Below are positions 29,286 through 41,516 of a stretch of 64,000 nucleotides of DNA, piece by piece. Location: the NCBI RefSeq assembly GCF_910592395.1, contig NC_088317.1:13146001-13210000 (forward strand). The letters are read 5' to 3'. Source of the DNA: Lineus longissimus (taxonomy: Eukaryota > Nemertea > Pilidiophora > Heteronemertea > Lineidae). The first letter of the stretch is position 1, and the number at the start of each line of letters is the position of its first letter. The notes below the pieces were generated by a model. It saw only the letters and a list, made by a program, of their open reading frames with translations. It did no database searches and had not been told where the DNA came from. The translations under genes and the position numbers were made by a program.

Positions 29286-30292
29286 TGCAGTGGTCAATCA
29301 GTTGTCTGTACCCCCCGGGGTCAGCGGTTGACACGCACTCGACGTCGAGTTCGTGTCGAGTGCTGTGGTGCCTGATTATTTTCAAACGTCGAGTTTCTGG
29401 CGAATGGGATTGGTAAAGGTGTCGAACATTCGACGAATGTCTGGGGTAGCCGGATTTTGCAAATGTCGAGTTTCTGTCGAGCGATAAACCACAAGAAATA
29501 GAAATTAAAAGAAAATGCGGATCGTCGGCTGACGCACATGTTACGCACAGATGGCTGCCGGCAGCAAAAGGTTGCTGGTAATTCTTTTCGTTCGGAACCA
29601 GTCTCATTCATTCACATTACTGAGACTGGTATGTCACGACATTTCTCTCGTCACGAACTAGATTTGGGGGCGTTGGCTTCCGGTGTCTGGTCACGTGGTT
29701 TATCGAGTTTTTCAAATAAAACATTAATTTCAAAACCGATTTCGACAAAAGAATATTAGCTTACTTAATCTGTAATGATGAAATCGACCAAACTCTAGTA
29801 CTTACTCCAAATATTTATTGTGAAAACAAACTCCTTTTTGAAAATGAGAAGGGGATTCCCAGAAATCCTCGTGCCTACAAAATACCAGAGCGTTCAGTAT
29901 TGCTCAGTGCAGTGTACATCAGCTGTACATTTTGGCTTCCTTCCTTATAGTGAATCGACGCACCCCCCTCGACCGATCCGCTAGCGCGCCGTAGGGTCGA
30001 GGTTACCTGGACTAATTTTTGTAGTGTTTACGATGGTTTTTTTACAAAATATGTTACTCTAACAATGAAATGTGAATAGACTTAATGTCTGTTCTCCCCT
30101 TCGGGCATGGTGAAAAAATAGTGAACTCTGGTCTCAATTGATTTGGTGAAAAGTGAGAACCTGATGAAATGATGTTTGGCAATTTGTGAGAAAGTGTCGA
30201 GTTCTGACCCTCACTTTTTTTCCAAGGGGTGAATAGGTGTCGAGTGTCTAACCCCCGGCCCCGGGGGTACAGACATCTCATTGACCGCTGCA
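29286..30292. mobile_element. 1-kb non-autonomous DNA transposon, TSD TAA
   Basis: Long imperfect terminal inverted repeats of about 55-60 bp start TGCAGTGGTCAATCAG on the left and end CATTGACCGCTGCA on the right; both contain a run GTCTGTACCCCC with CCCGGGG nearby. TAA flanks both sides (29283-29285 and 30293-30295), as for Harbinger-type elements. The interior has many CGAC/GTCG motifs and no transposase. Confidence 0.75.
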
Positions 30293-30582
30293 TAAATCAA
30301 TTGCCATCCGCCAGGTTTTATGCCAACCCATTGGTACTTGCATTTATGAGGTATAGCTGTTCACGAAATATTTGATGTGTTGGTCGAAAGTTTTCTCTTT
30401 AATTCAACATGTTCAAAATAATTGTCTGTGCATCTCGGGTGTTAATCTGCTGATTCGTGCGTCGTAGAGGTAATGAACAAGCGTAAGATTTGTTCTGATG
30501 GTTGAAAAAACCCCATCCTACATTTCCTAACTGTGGAGTGGATCTATAGAGGGCTTGCCTTAGGCCCCTATTTTAAATTGTT

Positions 30583-32080
30583 TTTTAAATCGCGAGATGC
30601 GATGTGCCATGTGGAATGTGAAATCGTGAGATGACAATCTCGGTGAGAGTACCATGCGCCACAGCATGTATTACAAAATGCCTTGAATGGAACCTGAAAA
30701 GGGGCTTATTATAAACCGCGAGATGCGGAATGCGAAATCGCAAGATGCCAACATCGGTAAGAGTATCATGCGCCGCAGGATGTATTGCAAATATTGAAAT
30801 GATAATGGAACCTAAAAAGGCGAGACTGAGGTTGTAGTAGGGAGTTATCCTTGTTTGTTTGGCCCATTGAAATTGACTCCGCTGTGCGATGTGTGGAATT
30901 CAACCTAATTTATAGCCTATAGTTTCGATGGTCAGACTATCCCGTGCTATTTTTAGGGATGACCAGACGTTCACCAGGTGCGTGCCCTGTGTTATCGGTC
31001 AATCATGTGTATGGTGACTTGTGCCGCCAGGCGTAACAGGAAAATAATCTTGATACATGCAGCATCCTGAACCTCGTGCGTGGTATTATACTCACAGTCA
31101 CACTCACAGTATATCTTGATAATTTGCAAAAACCTTTGTGGTCAAGATGAAGGCTTATTATAAGCCGCGAGATGCGAAATCGTGAGATGAGTTATCATTA
31201 TTTATTGCCCCCGCTGGTGTATGACAAGCACTATTTCGGACGCTGCCGTGAACATCTTTATTTGGGCCGAAGACAGTAACAAGGCATCTGTGCGGTTTGC
31301 GGCAGGCCTTGTACACTTCCACATTTGGAATATTTCATTCGAATTAGAGTACGTTGTTGCGGAACGAGAGGTGTCGGCTTTTCGTTCCTCCGATAGGAGA
31401 GTAGAGTAGCTTCAGTTTCACGGCAGGTATGGAATCTGAAATTTCAACAGGGAAAAATCGGCCACAACAGAAATGGTTTGTGACAATTTTACCTGAATCG
31501 ACAATACTTACATGGATAGAACAGATCAAACGTGTTATAAATAGCGCCAACATCAAAATAGATCTTAAGAATCCAGGAGAAACCGTAAGAAAACTTTGTG
31601 AACTAGCACATGATAGAGACATTTTGCACATTACAGCCAAGCACGAAATGCTACAAAAGTAGCGACACGTTTTGGAGAGTGAGAGACCGGAATCGACAAG
31701 AAAGCATCCTTATCGAAGGGGAATCTGAATAAGGATATCTCCCTACTGCAGCCTCGGTCTCCTGAATGTAAGCCTTTTCAGCTTCCATATTTGCAGTACA
31801 TTCTTCGGCGCATGGTATGGTACTCTCACCGAGGTTGGCATCTCGCGATTTTGCATTCTGCATCTCGCGGTTTATAAGCCCAAGATGAACATGCAATTGC
31901 ATGTAGCCTTTGTACTATCTTCAGCCCTACTATCATTGAATGGAGAAGTGGACAGCAGCATCACAAATGGTGATTGTCATTGTCCAGGGAAGTAAAAAAT
32001 CTTGTGGCAGAAAATAATGATCACTCTTAATACTCATCTCGCGATTTCACGATTTCTCATCTCACAGTTTATTATTAGTC
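30583..32080. repeat. Cluster of interleaved inverted repeats (CGCGAGATG family)
   Basis: Five related segments containing AAACCGCGAGATGC and AAATCG(C/T)GAGATG lie at about 30583-30680 (+), 30709-30810 (+), 31150-31200 (+), 31780-31885 (-) and 32030-32080 (-). The 30709 and 31885 segments form a near 100-bp inverted pair; the 31150 and 32080 segments form a second pair, so the pairs interleave. This looks like two overlapping or nested copies of one MITE family. Confidence 0.65.
31429..31662 (+). CDS. Short unrecognised reading frame (77 aa)
   Basis: A lone frame inside the inverted-repeat cluster with a non-repetitive, plausible protein composition (KWFVTILPESTILTWIEQIK near the middle). 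I do not recognise it. It may be an exon captured by the repeat or a chance frame. No splice sites could be chosen with confidence. Confidence 0.2.
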   Translation: MESEISTGKNRPQQKWFVTILPESTILTWIEQIKRVINSANIKIDLKNPGETVRKLCELAHDRDILHITAKHEMLQK

Positions 32081-32973
32081 GATCGAGAGGGCTGAAAAAT
32101 TTTGGCGGTTCAAAACTTGTCCTCTTTGGCACTGGCATGGCATGTATTGGCAATGGCAGTGGGCAGTATCTGGTTGCAAATGCGACATCGAGAACCACAC
32201 TGGCAGTGGGATCCAAAATTATTTTGGTGTCATGAAAAAAACAAAATGACTTTGGCATGATGCACATTCATTCTGGCCTTGCACGGTTCTCAAAGCCTGT
32301 GAACGAGTTAACATGTAAAGTGTAAGCTCTAGTGAACTCGCACAACTGTTGACATGGGCCTGGGGGTGTCCCCCAAACCCCTGTCCTTCTGACAAGTTTT
32401 AGCCAGTGCATAACCCCCCCCCCCCCCCCCCCCCCATTGGACTCTCAATATAACACTCGAGAAGCCCGGAAGTGGTGACGGTACGTTTAAACTATGAGAG
32501 CCTGCTAAAATGTAGAATCTGCCAACTGTACGTGAAAGCTAGGATGCAATCATTCCCCATTCCACATTTTAGCGGTCTCCCATTGTCTAAACAGTACCGT
32601 TGCCACTTCAGGGCCAACTTCTTAAGACAGTGTCGTATAGCTCAGTATCAGTAAAGTTGGGAAGCGTGCCTCAATACATGTACATGTACATATGATTCTC
32701 ACTCTCAGCATGTTGGAAAGCTGTTTTTTGGGGCTGAGTACACAAGTTCAACAAAGTGTGACTAATGTATGTGACTTCCTGCTCACAGAATAAAGACAAC
32801 ATATACATTTTTCTCTTTTTAGGTTTGGACCATGGTGGCTTGAAAAACTTTCAAAAATGGGGAAAATTAAACCACTTTTTTGAAGACATGGAATTGTGAG
32901 AACCGAAGAAAAATCCATGCGGTCTGTTGAATTCAGGTGCAATTGACCAACAACGAATATTGAGTATTCTAAA
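32081..32973. other. Upstream region of the zinc-finger gene, with poly-C tract
   Basis: No coding region was found. A 19-20-bp poly-C tract lies near 32417-32436. A polypyrimidine run ending in TTTTTAG at about 32812-32822 could be the splice acceptor of the first coding exon, which would put an untranslated exon further upstream; this is not certain. Confidence 0.4.
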
Positions 32974-33597
32974 ATGGAGAACCAGCTGATGCATACCAAT
33001 GAGACGGGCATACGTGTGGAAGGTGCTTACCAGATCGAGCCAAGTGTCTTTGAGAACAATGACCTGAATGACTTGCACTATAAAATAAAGACTGAACCTC
33101 CAGATGAGTTTGAAACTATTGGGCTGCAAAGGGCTATTTGGTCTTATGACGAGTTCATGTCGGAACAACATGGGTTACCATCAGACATGTCAGAAGCACA
33201 CCAAAGTGAAACCATGGACACGCACGTATTTGATCGGATCAAAATTGAACCACAGGACTATGACAGGTCTCGGCACTTAGGAGAAAATGGTGTGGTCGTC
33301 AAGTCTGAGCAAGTTTCTGATGAAGAACAGCTCAATTCAGGTGATTTGGCCCAGCCTCAGGATTTCAGAAGTTATCCAAGAACAATTGAAACTACCTCTG
33401 ACAATTTGCTTATGCAAGGAAGTCCAAAAACCTCTGACATCGAAAAAATGGAATGTGGTGCGGGGTTTTCGATAGGTTCCAACCACTACCAAGTTCGTTC
33501 CGATGAACTGTTCCTCAATGGTGCTGTAAAATCAGAACCACTGGAAGCCGAGGATGATCACAACAGTTTGACTGCGGCAAGTGCGGTCAGATGGGAC
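32974..33597 (+). CDS. Zinc-finger gene, coding exon 1 (acidic N-terminus with SUMO motifs)
   Basis: The first coding exon of the host C2H2 zinc-finger gene gives 208 residues, acidic and without fingers. It contains several psi-K-x-E sites, the consensus for SUMO attachment: IKTEPPDE, IKIEPQDY, VKSEQ and VKSEPLE. Such clusters are typical of transcriptional repressors. The exon ends in phase 0 at GAC|GTAAGT (33597/33598). The ATG at 32974 is chosen because it opens the frame and upstream sequence contains stops; the preceding acceptor-like sequence suggests a 5' non-coding exon. Joined with the exons at 34610-34673 and 36907-38171 it makes 650 codons in one frame. Confidence 0.7.
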
Positions 33598-34054
33598 GTA
33601 AGTACAGTCATGACAGTGTATCATGATTAGCAATCCGAGTAAGCGCTGTAATTTTCAGTAGGCCATATTTGACCCGTCACACCAATATGAGGCACAAGTC
33701 ACACATAATCTGATCCTTACAAATGATACCAGTGGATAATGGAAAAAATTGATGTGCTCGGATTTCACGACAAGCCAACAAAAATAAACAACCAGTCCGT
33801 CTCAACCTGCCAAGCTCAGAGTGACATTGATTTTGCTGTGACAGGCCACATAAGTTTCCATATTTCTTGGTTTAAGAGACAGCCTGACCTTGAATTTTGA
33901 AACTTCCAAAAAATAATTTTGTGGATTTTGAGATTTTTGCTAGTACAATCATCTCTGTGTGCACGTACATCTTGTGATCATATATGAATTTATGAATGAA
34001 TTTATGAATGAATTTATGAATGAATCTATATCAGAATCCCCTGTCAAATATGTC

Positions 34055-34560
34055 TGGGTTATAACGGCCTTGTTCATGACGACAGGATTATGACGGCCTT
34101 GTTCATTTGATGACAAGGTTGTGACGGCCTTGTTCATGACAGGGTTATGATGGCCTTGTTCATGATGACAGGGTTATAACGGCCTTGTTCAGGGTTATGA
34201 CGGCCTTGTTATGACGACAGGGTTCAGACGGCCTTGTTCATGACGGCAGGGTTGGTTATGACAGCCTTGTTCATGACGAACGGGTTATGACGGCCTTGTT
34301 CATGACGACAGGGTTATGACGGCCTTGTTTATGACGACAGGGTTATGACGGCCTGGTCATGACGACAGGGTTGGTTATGACAGCCTTGTTCATGACGAAA
34401 GGGTTATGACGGCCTTGTTCATGACGACAGGGTTATGACGGCCTTGTTTATGACGAAATGGTATGACGAAATGGTTATGACGGCCTGGTCATGACGACAG
34501 GGTTGGTTATGACAGCCTTGTTCATGACGACAGGGTGGGTTATGATGGCCAAATTCATGA
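34055..34560 (+). repeat. Minisatellite with a 27-30-bp unit (intron 1)
   Basis: About 17 imperfect units built on TTATGACGGCCTTGTTCATGACGACAGGG (given here split: TTATGACGGCCTTG + TTCATGACGACAGGG). Units vary by small deletions and by GACGG/GACAG changes. It lies in the first intron, between coding exons 1 and 2. Confidence 0.9.
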
Positions 34561-34609
34561 CGACATGTTTCATTGCTTTACTCGCAGACGTTTTGATCTT
34601 TTTTTGCAG

Positions 34610-34673
34610 AATGTGTCCACTCAACATTGGAAAGTGAAGAATGAAAGGGACACTATTGCAGAACATTTAGACG
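34610..34673 (+). CDS. Zinc-finger gene, coding exon 2 (64 nt)
   Basis: A 64-nt exon inferred from a polypyrimidine tract ending TTTTTTGCAG at 34609 and a donor G|GTGAG at 34673/34674. In the phase given by exon 1 it is open (NVSTQHWKVKNERDTIAEHL) and leaves one base that combines with exon 3 to give GCT (Ala). Both neighbours' frames agree, which is the main support. It is supported by splice signals and phase, not by homology. Confidence 0.55.
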
Positions 34674-34959
34674 GTGAGATATACATTGCATTCTTTGTTG
34701 TTTTTGCTGTTCAAACTGCTGTTCTGCTTGTGCTCTGTGAATAACATTCAACCCCAGACAATTTGGCCTTGGAAATATTACAATAAAACCCGTCTCCAAT
34801 AGGTCTTGGACGGTTTGTTCTGGGATGATTTAGTCCTCTTTGACGAGATTCGTCTCAACCAGGTCAATGGAATTCTGTGAAAAGCTCAAATAAATTGGTT
34901 TTCATTCAGTATGTAATGCTGAGTAATGTTTCGAAATTTCACGAGGATCATGACCATAA

Positions 34960-35720
34960 AGCAGGGTGTACACTAGTAAAATATGAGCAACATTTTACCA
35001 ACATTTTACCAACATTTTTACAACAATTTCGCAACAAGCCCTTCAATGCCCTGTGTACACTAGCAACAAAATTGCAACAAATTTGCAACATTTTTACAAC
35101 ATGTTGGTAAATTGTTGCAAACTTTTTAGTGGGAACAAAGGGAAAATAGGTATTTTGGAGGAGAAATGGATAATTCCAAGGAGAGAAGATGTGTTTTGAG
35201 TGCTTCTGCAGCAATTTAAGCTGTCATTGTTGAGATGCGGAAGAGGCGGCGAAATAAACCAATGAGACCAGGCCCTGGATCAAAATGAGGGTGGATCATG
35301 GGGCATATCCCTGCCTGTTAAAGGAGTTACGGCTGACTGCATGACAAGCCATCATACAAAAACTTCCTGCGAATGGATAAAACTGCATTCGAAGAACTTC
35401 TTGAAAAGGTTTCACCACCCATTATGAAGCAAGACACTCACTTGAGAGTTGCCATACCAGCCGCTTGTTAAAGTCACATGACCTCAGGTAGATCACATGA
35501 CCCAAATCCTATTTCTGATTGGCTGAAGAGTTTGCAACATTTTTACAACATGCAACAAAGAATTGCATTGCATTTAATTTGCAACATTTTTACAACAATT
35601 TTACAACATGTTGTAAGACGCGTTTTGCTCTGTACACACTATGCAACATTTTTGCAACATTTGTTGCAACCGCAAATGTTGTAAAAATGTTGCTAATATT
35701 TTGCTAGTGTACACAGGCCT
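34960..35720. mobile_element. MITE rich in GCAACATTTTTACAACA motifs, TSD TAA
   Basis: Ends AGCAGGGTGTACACTAG and the reverse complement of CTAGTGTACACAGGCCT are inverted repeats, flanked by TAA at 34957-34959 and 35721-35723. Inside each end a GCAACATTTTTACAACA motif is repeated several times; the same is true near 35530-35690. Length 761 bp, no transposase. It lies in the second intron of the zinc-finger gene. Confidence 0.75.
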
Positions 35721-35723
35721 TAA

Positions 35724-36906
35724 CAGCTCCTTAAAGATAAAACCAAACGCCTTTTGGAGCAGTACGAATTATCAAGATTTTGTCTTATAATCCTCGTATA
35801 AGCAAATATCAGTTGTGTGATCGTCCAGTCATGAAAAAAAAAGGGGTACATCATTTTTCTGCGATGCATTTGGAAACTAGACTTTTCGCCTACAAATGTA
35901 TTTTCTAACAAATGGCTTTTCCAAAATTTAAAATTGACTAAAAAATAATGAGTTCATAACTACAATGTATTTAGTTTGACCAGTGTTGGTCATATCGCGT
36001 GCTATCCATCGTTTGATTTAACCCGCTCATTATCCAAGAGCTGAAACTGCATTGTAATGCTCGACTATCTGTTCTGGGATTAAGCTAACAGAACAATAAG
36101 CCCAATCTTGGGAGGGTCTAAATTGTTCGAATTTGGTTCGAAGGGGCCTGTAAATGTAATGACTGCCTCTTCAAAGCAAAGATTTTCCTCGATGTGAGCT
36201 TTAGCGTGTCGATTACCAGCGTAGTCCTTGCACTGGTAGGCACCACCTCAGTGTTATATTAATACTGATGCCTCATCTTGCGCCAGGCAGAAGTGAGCAA
36301 CCCTCAAAGTGGGTTACTGCATCTCAAATTGACTGCCAGTTGTGACATTTGAGAAAAGATTTAAAATCATTCTGAAAATGACGGCTTTGCAATGCAAACA
36401 AATCTGTTTTATTGCATCGCATGCATTTCTTTGGAAAACATGAAATAAGACAATGAAGGACTTTAACTAAACAAGAGAGAAATGTTGTCATTGAGGATAG
36501 CAAGTACAGTATCACCTCGTAAGTACTAGGCTACCCCCGGGACTGACAAGTGCTGTCCTTAATAGAGAGGTCACTGGTGTCCTGATTAGAGAGGTCAAAT
36601 TGAATGGAAACAACTAATTTGGGACCAAAACTAGTGTCCTTAATGAGAGAATTCTGCTAAGGGAGGTTCCACTGTGCTCTTTGTAGCATTCACAGCTCCG
36701 ATCTGGGAATTCTTTTTTATGGTACTTAACTGTTACTGATGCCAGGCATTTTGGGTTCAGGCCAAATTAGGCGCGCATGCGGTTCTGCTGTGCCAGTAAT
36801 CAAACGCTCTGTTTATCTTTGGCAATATACAGAATCTCTACTCCTTGACTCTTAACATCCTGATCTCCTCCATGTAAATGTAACAAGAGATTCTTTTTCT
36901 TTGCAG
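35724..36906. other. Rest of zinc-finger gene intron 2
   Basis: No further gene is seen. At about 36520-36690 there is a decayed repeat with the phrase 'GTCCTTAATAGAGAGGTCAC' repeated as 'GTCCTGATTAGAGAGGTCAA', probably an old DNA transposon end. The intron ends with TTTTTCTTTGCAG at 36906. Confidence 0.5.
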
Positions 36907-38171
36907 CTCCTGAGTCAGCTCCAAGATGTCAAAATACGGGTGCAGTATCAGATAAAACTGTTATCTTTGTGAATTTGGACACGCTAACATCAGAAAATAC
37001 GTCTAACAAGCCAGGTGCTGAATCCCACGAGGCCCAAATCTTCATTTGCGATGAGTGCAATCAGTCTTTCGGGTCGTATAGGGGACTTATTCAACATCAA
37101 ACTTCACACGTTGACGATGCTGGACAGAAGTCGTACAAAGTAAAGTTAAACCTCACCATATTCCGGTGTCAAAAATGTGGAGGTAACTTTTGTGATTCTC
37201 ACTCTCTGAGTCAGCATGTATGTAACATTGAGGAACAAGACAGTGTGTTTTCAGGCCTTTATCAAGAATCTTATCTGGAAGATGGACGAGGAATAGAACA
37301 TTTGACATATTTGGAGAGTGGCAGTATGTGTGAATGTAGGATTTGTGAGAAGAGATTTTCTTCGGTGGAGGTCCTGACAAGGCACAGAGATGCCTACGGG
37401 CACAACCAATGTCGCAAATGTTGCACGCTGTTCTCACGCATGAAGTTTATGGGGAGGCATGTTTCCAATGCTGGAAAGAACTTGATACGGTGCTGTTCAT
37501 GTGCTTGTCTGTTTGAACGAAAAGAAGCTGTGTTATGTTCTTCGGGGCTGTCTGACCAGGCACTTAAATTTCATAACAGGTTGTACGATGAAGAATTCGT
37601 TGGAAGTAATGTTGGACAGAAATGTAACCAGCGCTCTGAAAATGTTAGTAATCATGTTAAGTGTGAGAAGTGCAATAATGTGTTTAAATCATATGACTCA
37701 TTGAGACGGCATGATGAAAAGGCTCATCCGACTGCCAGGACTTACAATTGCAAGTATTGTGCAAAGGAGTTTGAGCGGAAGGACAGCTTGATCTGTCATG
37801 AAGGGATCCATAAGGGAACTAATAAGGCCAAATCTCTGCCGAATGTTGTGACGAAAGACCGTAAGAATCGAAAGATGAATATTGACGATGCCGATTTTTC
37901 TCCATATCGTGCACAGCGTGGTGGCAAAGTTGACCGTGGTACATTAAGAGGGCGTGGTAAACCAAGGAACAAAACTGTGACACTCTGCTGCAATGACAGT
38001 GACACTCATGAAGATAAAAGTCAACAGAATTCCGCGAAAGGAGTTTATCATGTTAGTAGGCGTACCTGTATGGCTGTCAATGATAATGGTGAATACTGTA
38101 CAGGAAAATATAAAATTGATTTGGCAGATAATGAGAGGAGGTGTCAGAAGTGTGGTGCTAAGCCTAACTAG
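36907..38171 (+). CDS. Zinc-finger gene, coding exon 3 (C2H2 fingers and C-terminal Cys module)
   Basis: The last exon encodes the DNA-binding part of the host protein, presumably a nuclear transcription factor. Fingers (residues of the full protein, approximate): C277/C280/H293/H297, an aberrant C2HC-type finger from C317, a finger from C373/C376, degenerate fingers at 398-430, and two good ones near the end, CEKCNNVFKSYDSLRRH and CKYCAKEFERKDSLICH. Linkers are irregular, not TGEKP, so this is not a KRAB-type tandem array. A basic RGGKVDRGTLRGRGKPRNK stretch resembles an AT-hook, and the C-terminus has a separate CMAVN...YCTGKY...CQKC motif. No orthologue could be named. Confidence 0.8.
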
Positions 38172-38185
38172 CATGGCTTAGCTTA

Positions 38186-38330
38186 TCATATCATCATTAC
38201 CGGCGTCGTAATCCTAATTGGATTTTTGCCGGAGGTATAGTGTCCACTATAGGCTACTGTCCACCTATGTGGGATCTTTTACTTGCCCTGGCATATACAC
38301 TCGGGTACCAAGAGACCATGGCTTTTAGTT
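38186..38330 (+). repeat. Dispersed repeat R1, copy 2
   Basis: Matches 17240-17367 in inverted orientation, starting CATATCATCATTACCGGCGT and running through TTTTTGCCGGAGGTATAG, GTCCACTATAGGCTACT and ACTTGCCCTGGCATA. It begins 15 bases after the stop codon of the zinc-finger gene, so it may supply part of that gene's 3' untranslated region. Confidence 0.75.
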
Positions 38331-38599
38331 TCATCCGACAGACCCTTGAGTATTTCATGCGTTGTACATGTATGTGTTGTGAAGAGCCAGGAATTTTAGT
38401 TTTTGGGGTCATCCTGAAAATATTGAAAAAGGTCTAGTCTCTTATTTTGCCTGCTCTTGAAAGACTACTCCTGGCATCAGTTAACCTGTATGTATAGTGA
38501 GACGTTGTGCATCAATTACGACTCCCACTCCAACTTTAACTTTAAGAGTGAATTACTGCCATCTAGTGACAACTTCGATTTAAATTTAGTGATGAACGT

Positions 38600-40460
38600 T
38601 TTTAGCTCACCTCTGGGGAGCTTATACCCTGCCGTGGCGTCTGTCGGATGTCGCCGTCCGTCGTTTAGTGGAGCACGTTTCGTCACCGCTAGGGCTAGAT
38701 GGCTAAAACTTGGTGTGATGGTAGCTTTGGGCAATATGCCCAGACCAATTTGTCTTTTTCGCGATATGACCTACTTGCTGGCCTCCAGGCGGCCATCTTG
38801 GAAATTGTTTTTGCCTTTTTGGCTCACCGTAGGGGAGTCTATACGATAGCTCTGTGTCCGTTGTCGTCGTCGTCGTCGTCAGTTGTATCCTGTGGCACGT
38901 TTCTTAACCGCTTGTGCTATGAACCTGAAACTTTGTAAACATCATGCTCAAGGTCATATGTACCCTGACACTGAATTTTGCTCTGGTCTGATTCTTGACT
39001 TTGCCACCAGGGAGCTAAAACCGAAAAGTTAAATGTGCAATATCTCATTTATTACTGATTTGTTTTTGACAAAAAATTTATGGTGGGTACCCCTAGCAAG
39101 GGTACATCACATATCGTACGGGTTTTTGATTTTACCTACTTTTCAAGGTCACAGAGGTCAAACTCTAAAATTTCACCGATAGTGGCACGTTTTGTCTTTA
39201 TTCGTCCTATAGTCTTTAAATTTGGTATGTAGACACCTGTTATATAGCTCTACATGTTGACAAAAAATCAGGTCGATGTGGCGTACTTTTCAAGGTCACA
39301 GAGGGCAAATGGTGTGAATGGACCGTTTGTGTGTAAATATAGCACGTTTCTTATCCACTAAAGCTATGAAATTTAAACTTGGTACACATGACCCCCTAGG
39401 TCAGATGACCTGTGACACTGATTTTCGATCCGGTCTTATTCTTAACTTGGCCACCAGGGGGCCAAAACCAAAAATTTTGATAGTGCCATATCTCGCTTAT
39501 TACTGATTAGTTTTTGGTAAAAATATTATGGTAGATACTCCTAGCAAGGATACATCACATATGATACGGGTTTTTGATTTGTCAAGGTCACAGAGGTCAA
39601 ATGGCGTAAATTGGCCATTTGAGCGTAACTGTGGAACGTTTGTTAACCCCTGAGGCTATGAACTTGAGACTTTGTACAAAGGACCCCCTAGGTCAGCTGA
39701 CCTCTGACCCTGAATTTCAGTCCGGTCTGATTCTTGACTTGGCCACCAGGGGACCAAGGTGAAAACCTAGAAAGTGTGATATCTCGCTTATTAGTGATTC
39801 GTTTTCAATAACATTTTTATGGTAGGTTCTCCTAGCAAGGATACATCACATATCATATGAGTTTTTGATATGACCTGCTTTTCAAGGTCACAGAGGTCAA
39901 ATGGCGTAAATTGGTCGTTTGATTGTTACTATGGCACGTTTCTTAACCACTAAAGCTATGAACTTGAAATTTGGTACACATGACTCCCTACGTCATGTGA
40001 CCTCGGACATCGAATTTCGATCTGATCTGGTACTCACCAGGAGGCCACCAGGAGGCCAAAACTAAAATAGGTAAAAAGTGCAATATCTCGTTTATTAGTG
40101 ACTTGTTTTTGATGATATTCTTATGGTACTTACTCCAAGCAATGATACATCACATGTCATACTGACTTTGGTTTGACCTCTATACTATACATGTACAATG
40201 TTTCTTAACTTGGATGAATTCCAAAGCACCAAATATCTATACGGTGAGCACAATGGCCCCTGGCCGTTTCATTAAAGCTAATGGTTGTACGTAGTGACGA
40301 GATTTTTGTGGTGGGTGTATCTAATAAGGTTAAATGATATATCACCCGGGTTTTGATTTGACCTACTTTTCAAGGTCACGGAGGTCAAGGTTCACTAAAT
40401 CACCGATAGGTGGCACGTTTAGTTTCTATTTGAGCTAGAAGGTTCTAAACTTGCTAGGAC
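38600..40460 (+). repeat. Tandem array of about 150/300-bp units
   Basis: The phrase TTTTCAAGGTCACAGAGGTC recurs at about 39145, 39292, 39584, 39884 and 40372, and between recurrences the same blocks follow in order: GGCACGTTTCTTAACC, TATGAACTTGAAA, GGTACACATGAC, CAATATCTCG, TACATCACATAT. Spacing is about 300 bp with one half-unit and one longer gap. It is an old, diverged tandem repeat. Related sequence occurs near 45565-45740. Confidence 0.8.
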
Positions 40461-41509
40461 TTGTATCTAGGGACCCTCTTTTCTACCCCATACATTTGTC
40501 CGGCTCGACTTCAAATATCCATCTTGAAAATTAAACAACGTCGGATTGCAACCAAATTTCATGTGATTGTATATCTATGTACTCTCTACAACATCCCTGA
40601 TTTTCAGTCAAATACATTGACGAATATGGCTGCAGGGCGGCCATCTTGAAAATTAAACAAAGTCCTATTACTCCGAAACTAATGACCGAATTGCAACAAA
40701 ACTTCATGTGATTATGTGTCTATGTACTCTTATCAATATCCCTAATTTTCAGTCAAATCCCATGGTCATATGGTTGCCAGGCCGTCATCTTGAAAATCCA
40801 ACAAAGTCTTATTACTCCTAAACTGTTGAACAGATGTCAGCCAATTTCCATGTGACATGTACACTATTCAATAACCCTGAAATTCAGTCACCTTTATAAC
40901 CAAAATGCTATACTTAGATGGTACCGGTAATTTTCTTTTGTGCCATTGAGCTGAGAAGAATAATATTATTCAATGGAATCAAAGCTGGTGAAACTAGCCA
41001 GAAACTGTTCTCCCCACACCCACTTCAAATGACATGCATTACATTACCCAAGGTGAGCACATGGTCCCTGGACCATTTCATCGTATAAATAAACTACATG
41101 TACATGTGCAAGGATTTTAAAATTCCAGATCGGACCTGTGCATAACGAGGAAATCATGAAGTTGTATTCCAAGTCGTAGTGATTGCCCACGACTTGGATG
41201 ACGACTTCATTATATCCGTCTTATTCGCAGGTCCAATTTGTAATTTCAAAAATAATTGTGTAGAAACAGGAAATTTATCAATATGAAAGCGTTTAATAAT
41301 TCAGTTAAATTGAAGATTTGTCTAAATGACTGTCAGCCTCAACTTGGTTGAAGTCGGGAGTGGGAGTCATAATGGTGCGCAACCTCTCTATTACATGTGA
41401 CCCATTGCACCAAATGGCAGTAAATCACTTTGAGGGCATGAGTTGTCAAGATGTTTATAAAGCTAAGGTTATAAGTTTTGATACCTCTACCATATTTGTA
41501 TATTTTGTA
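40461..41509. other. Repeat-derived sequence without a gene
   Basis: Contains two imperfect copies of 'GGCCATCTTGAAAATTAAAC' (near 40520 and 40638) with shared flanks, so it may be a further decayed tandem repeat. No coding region. Confidence 0.45.
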
Positions 41510-41516
41510 GTTGGAG

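Noticed and set aside
29068-29607. A 179-residue minus-strand gene
   Set aside because: It runs across the left end of the TAA-flanked transposon and a poly-C tract, has no domain and its composition follows the repeat.
34055-34560. A CRISPR-like array of about 29-bp repeats
   Set aside because: Units are continuous and vary throughout, without unique spacers; no cas genes exist and the genome is eukaryotic.
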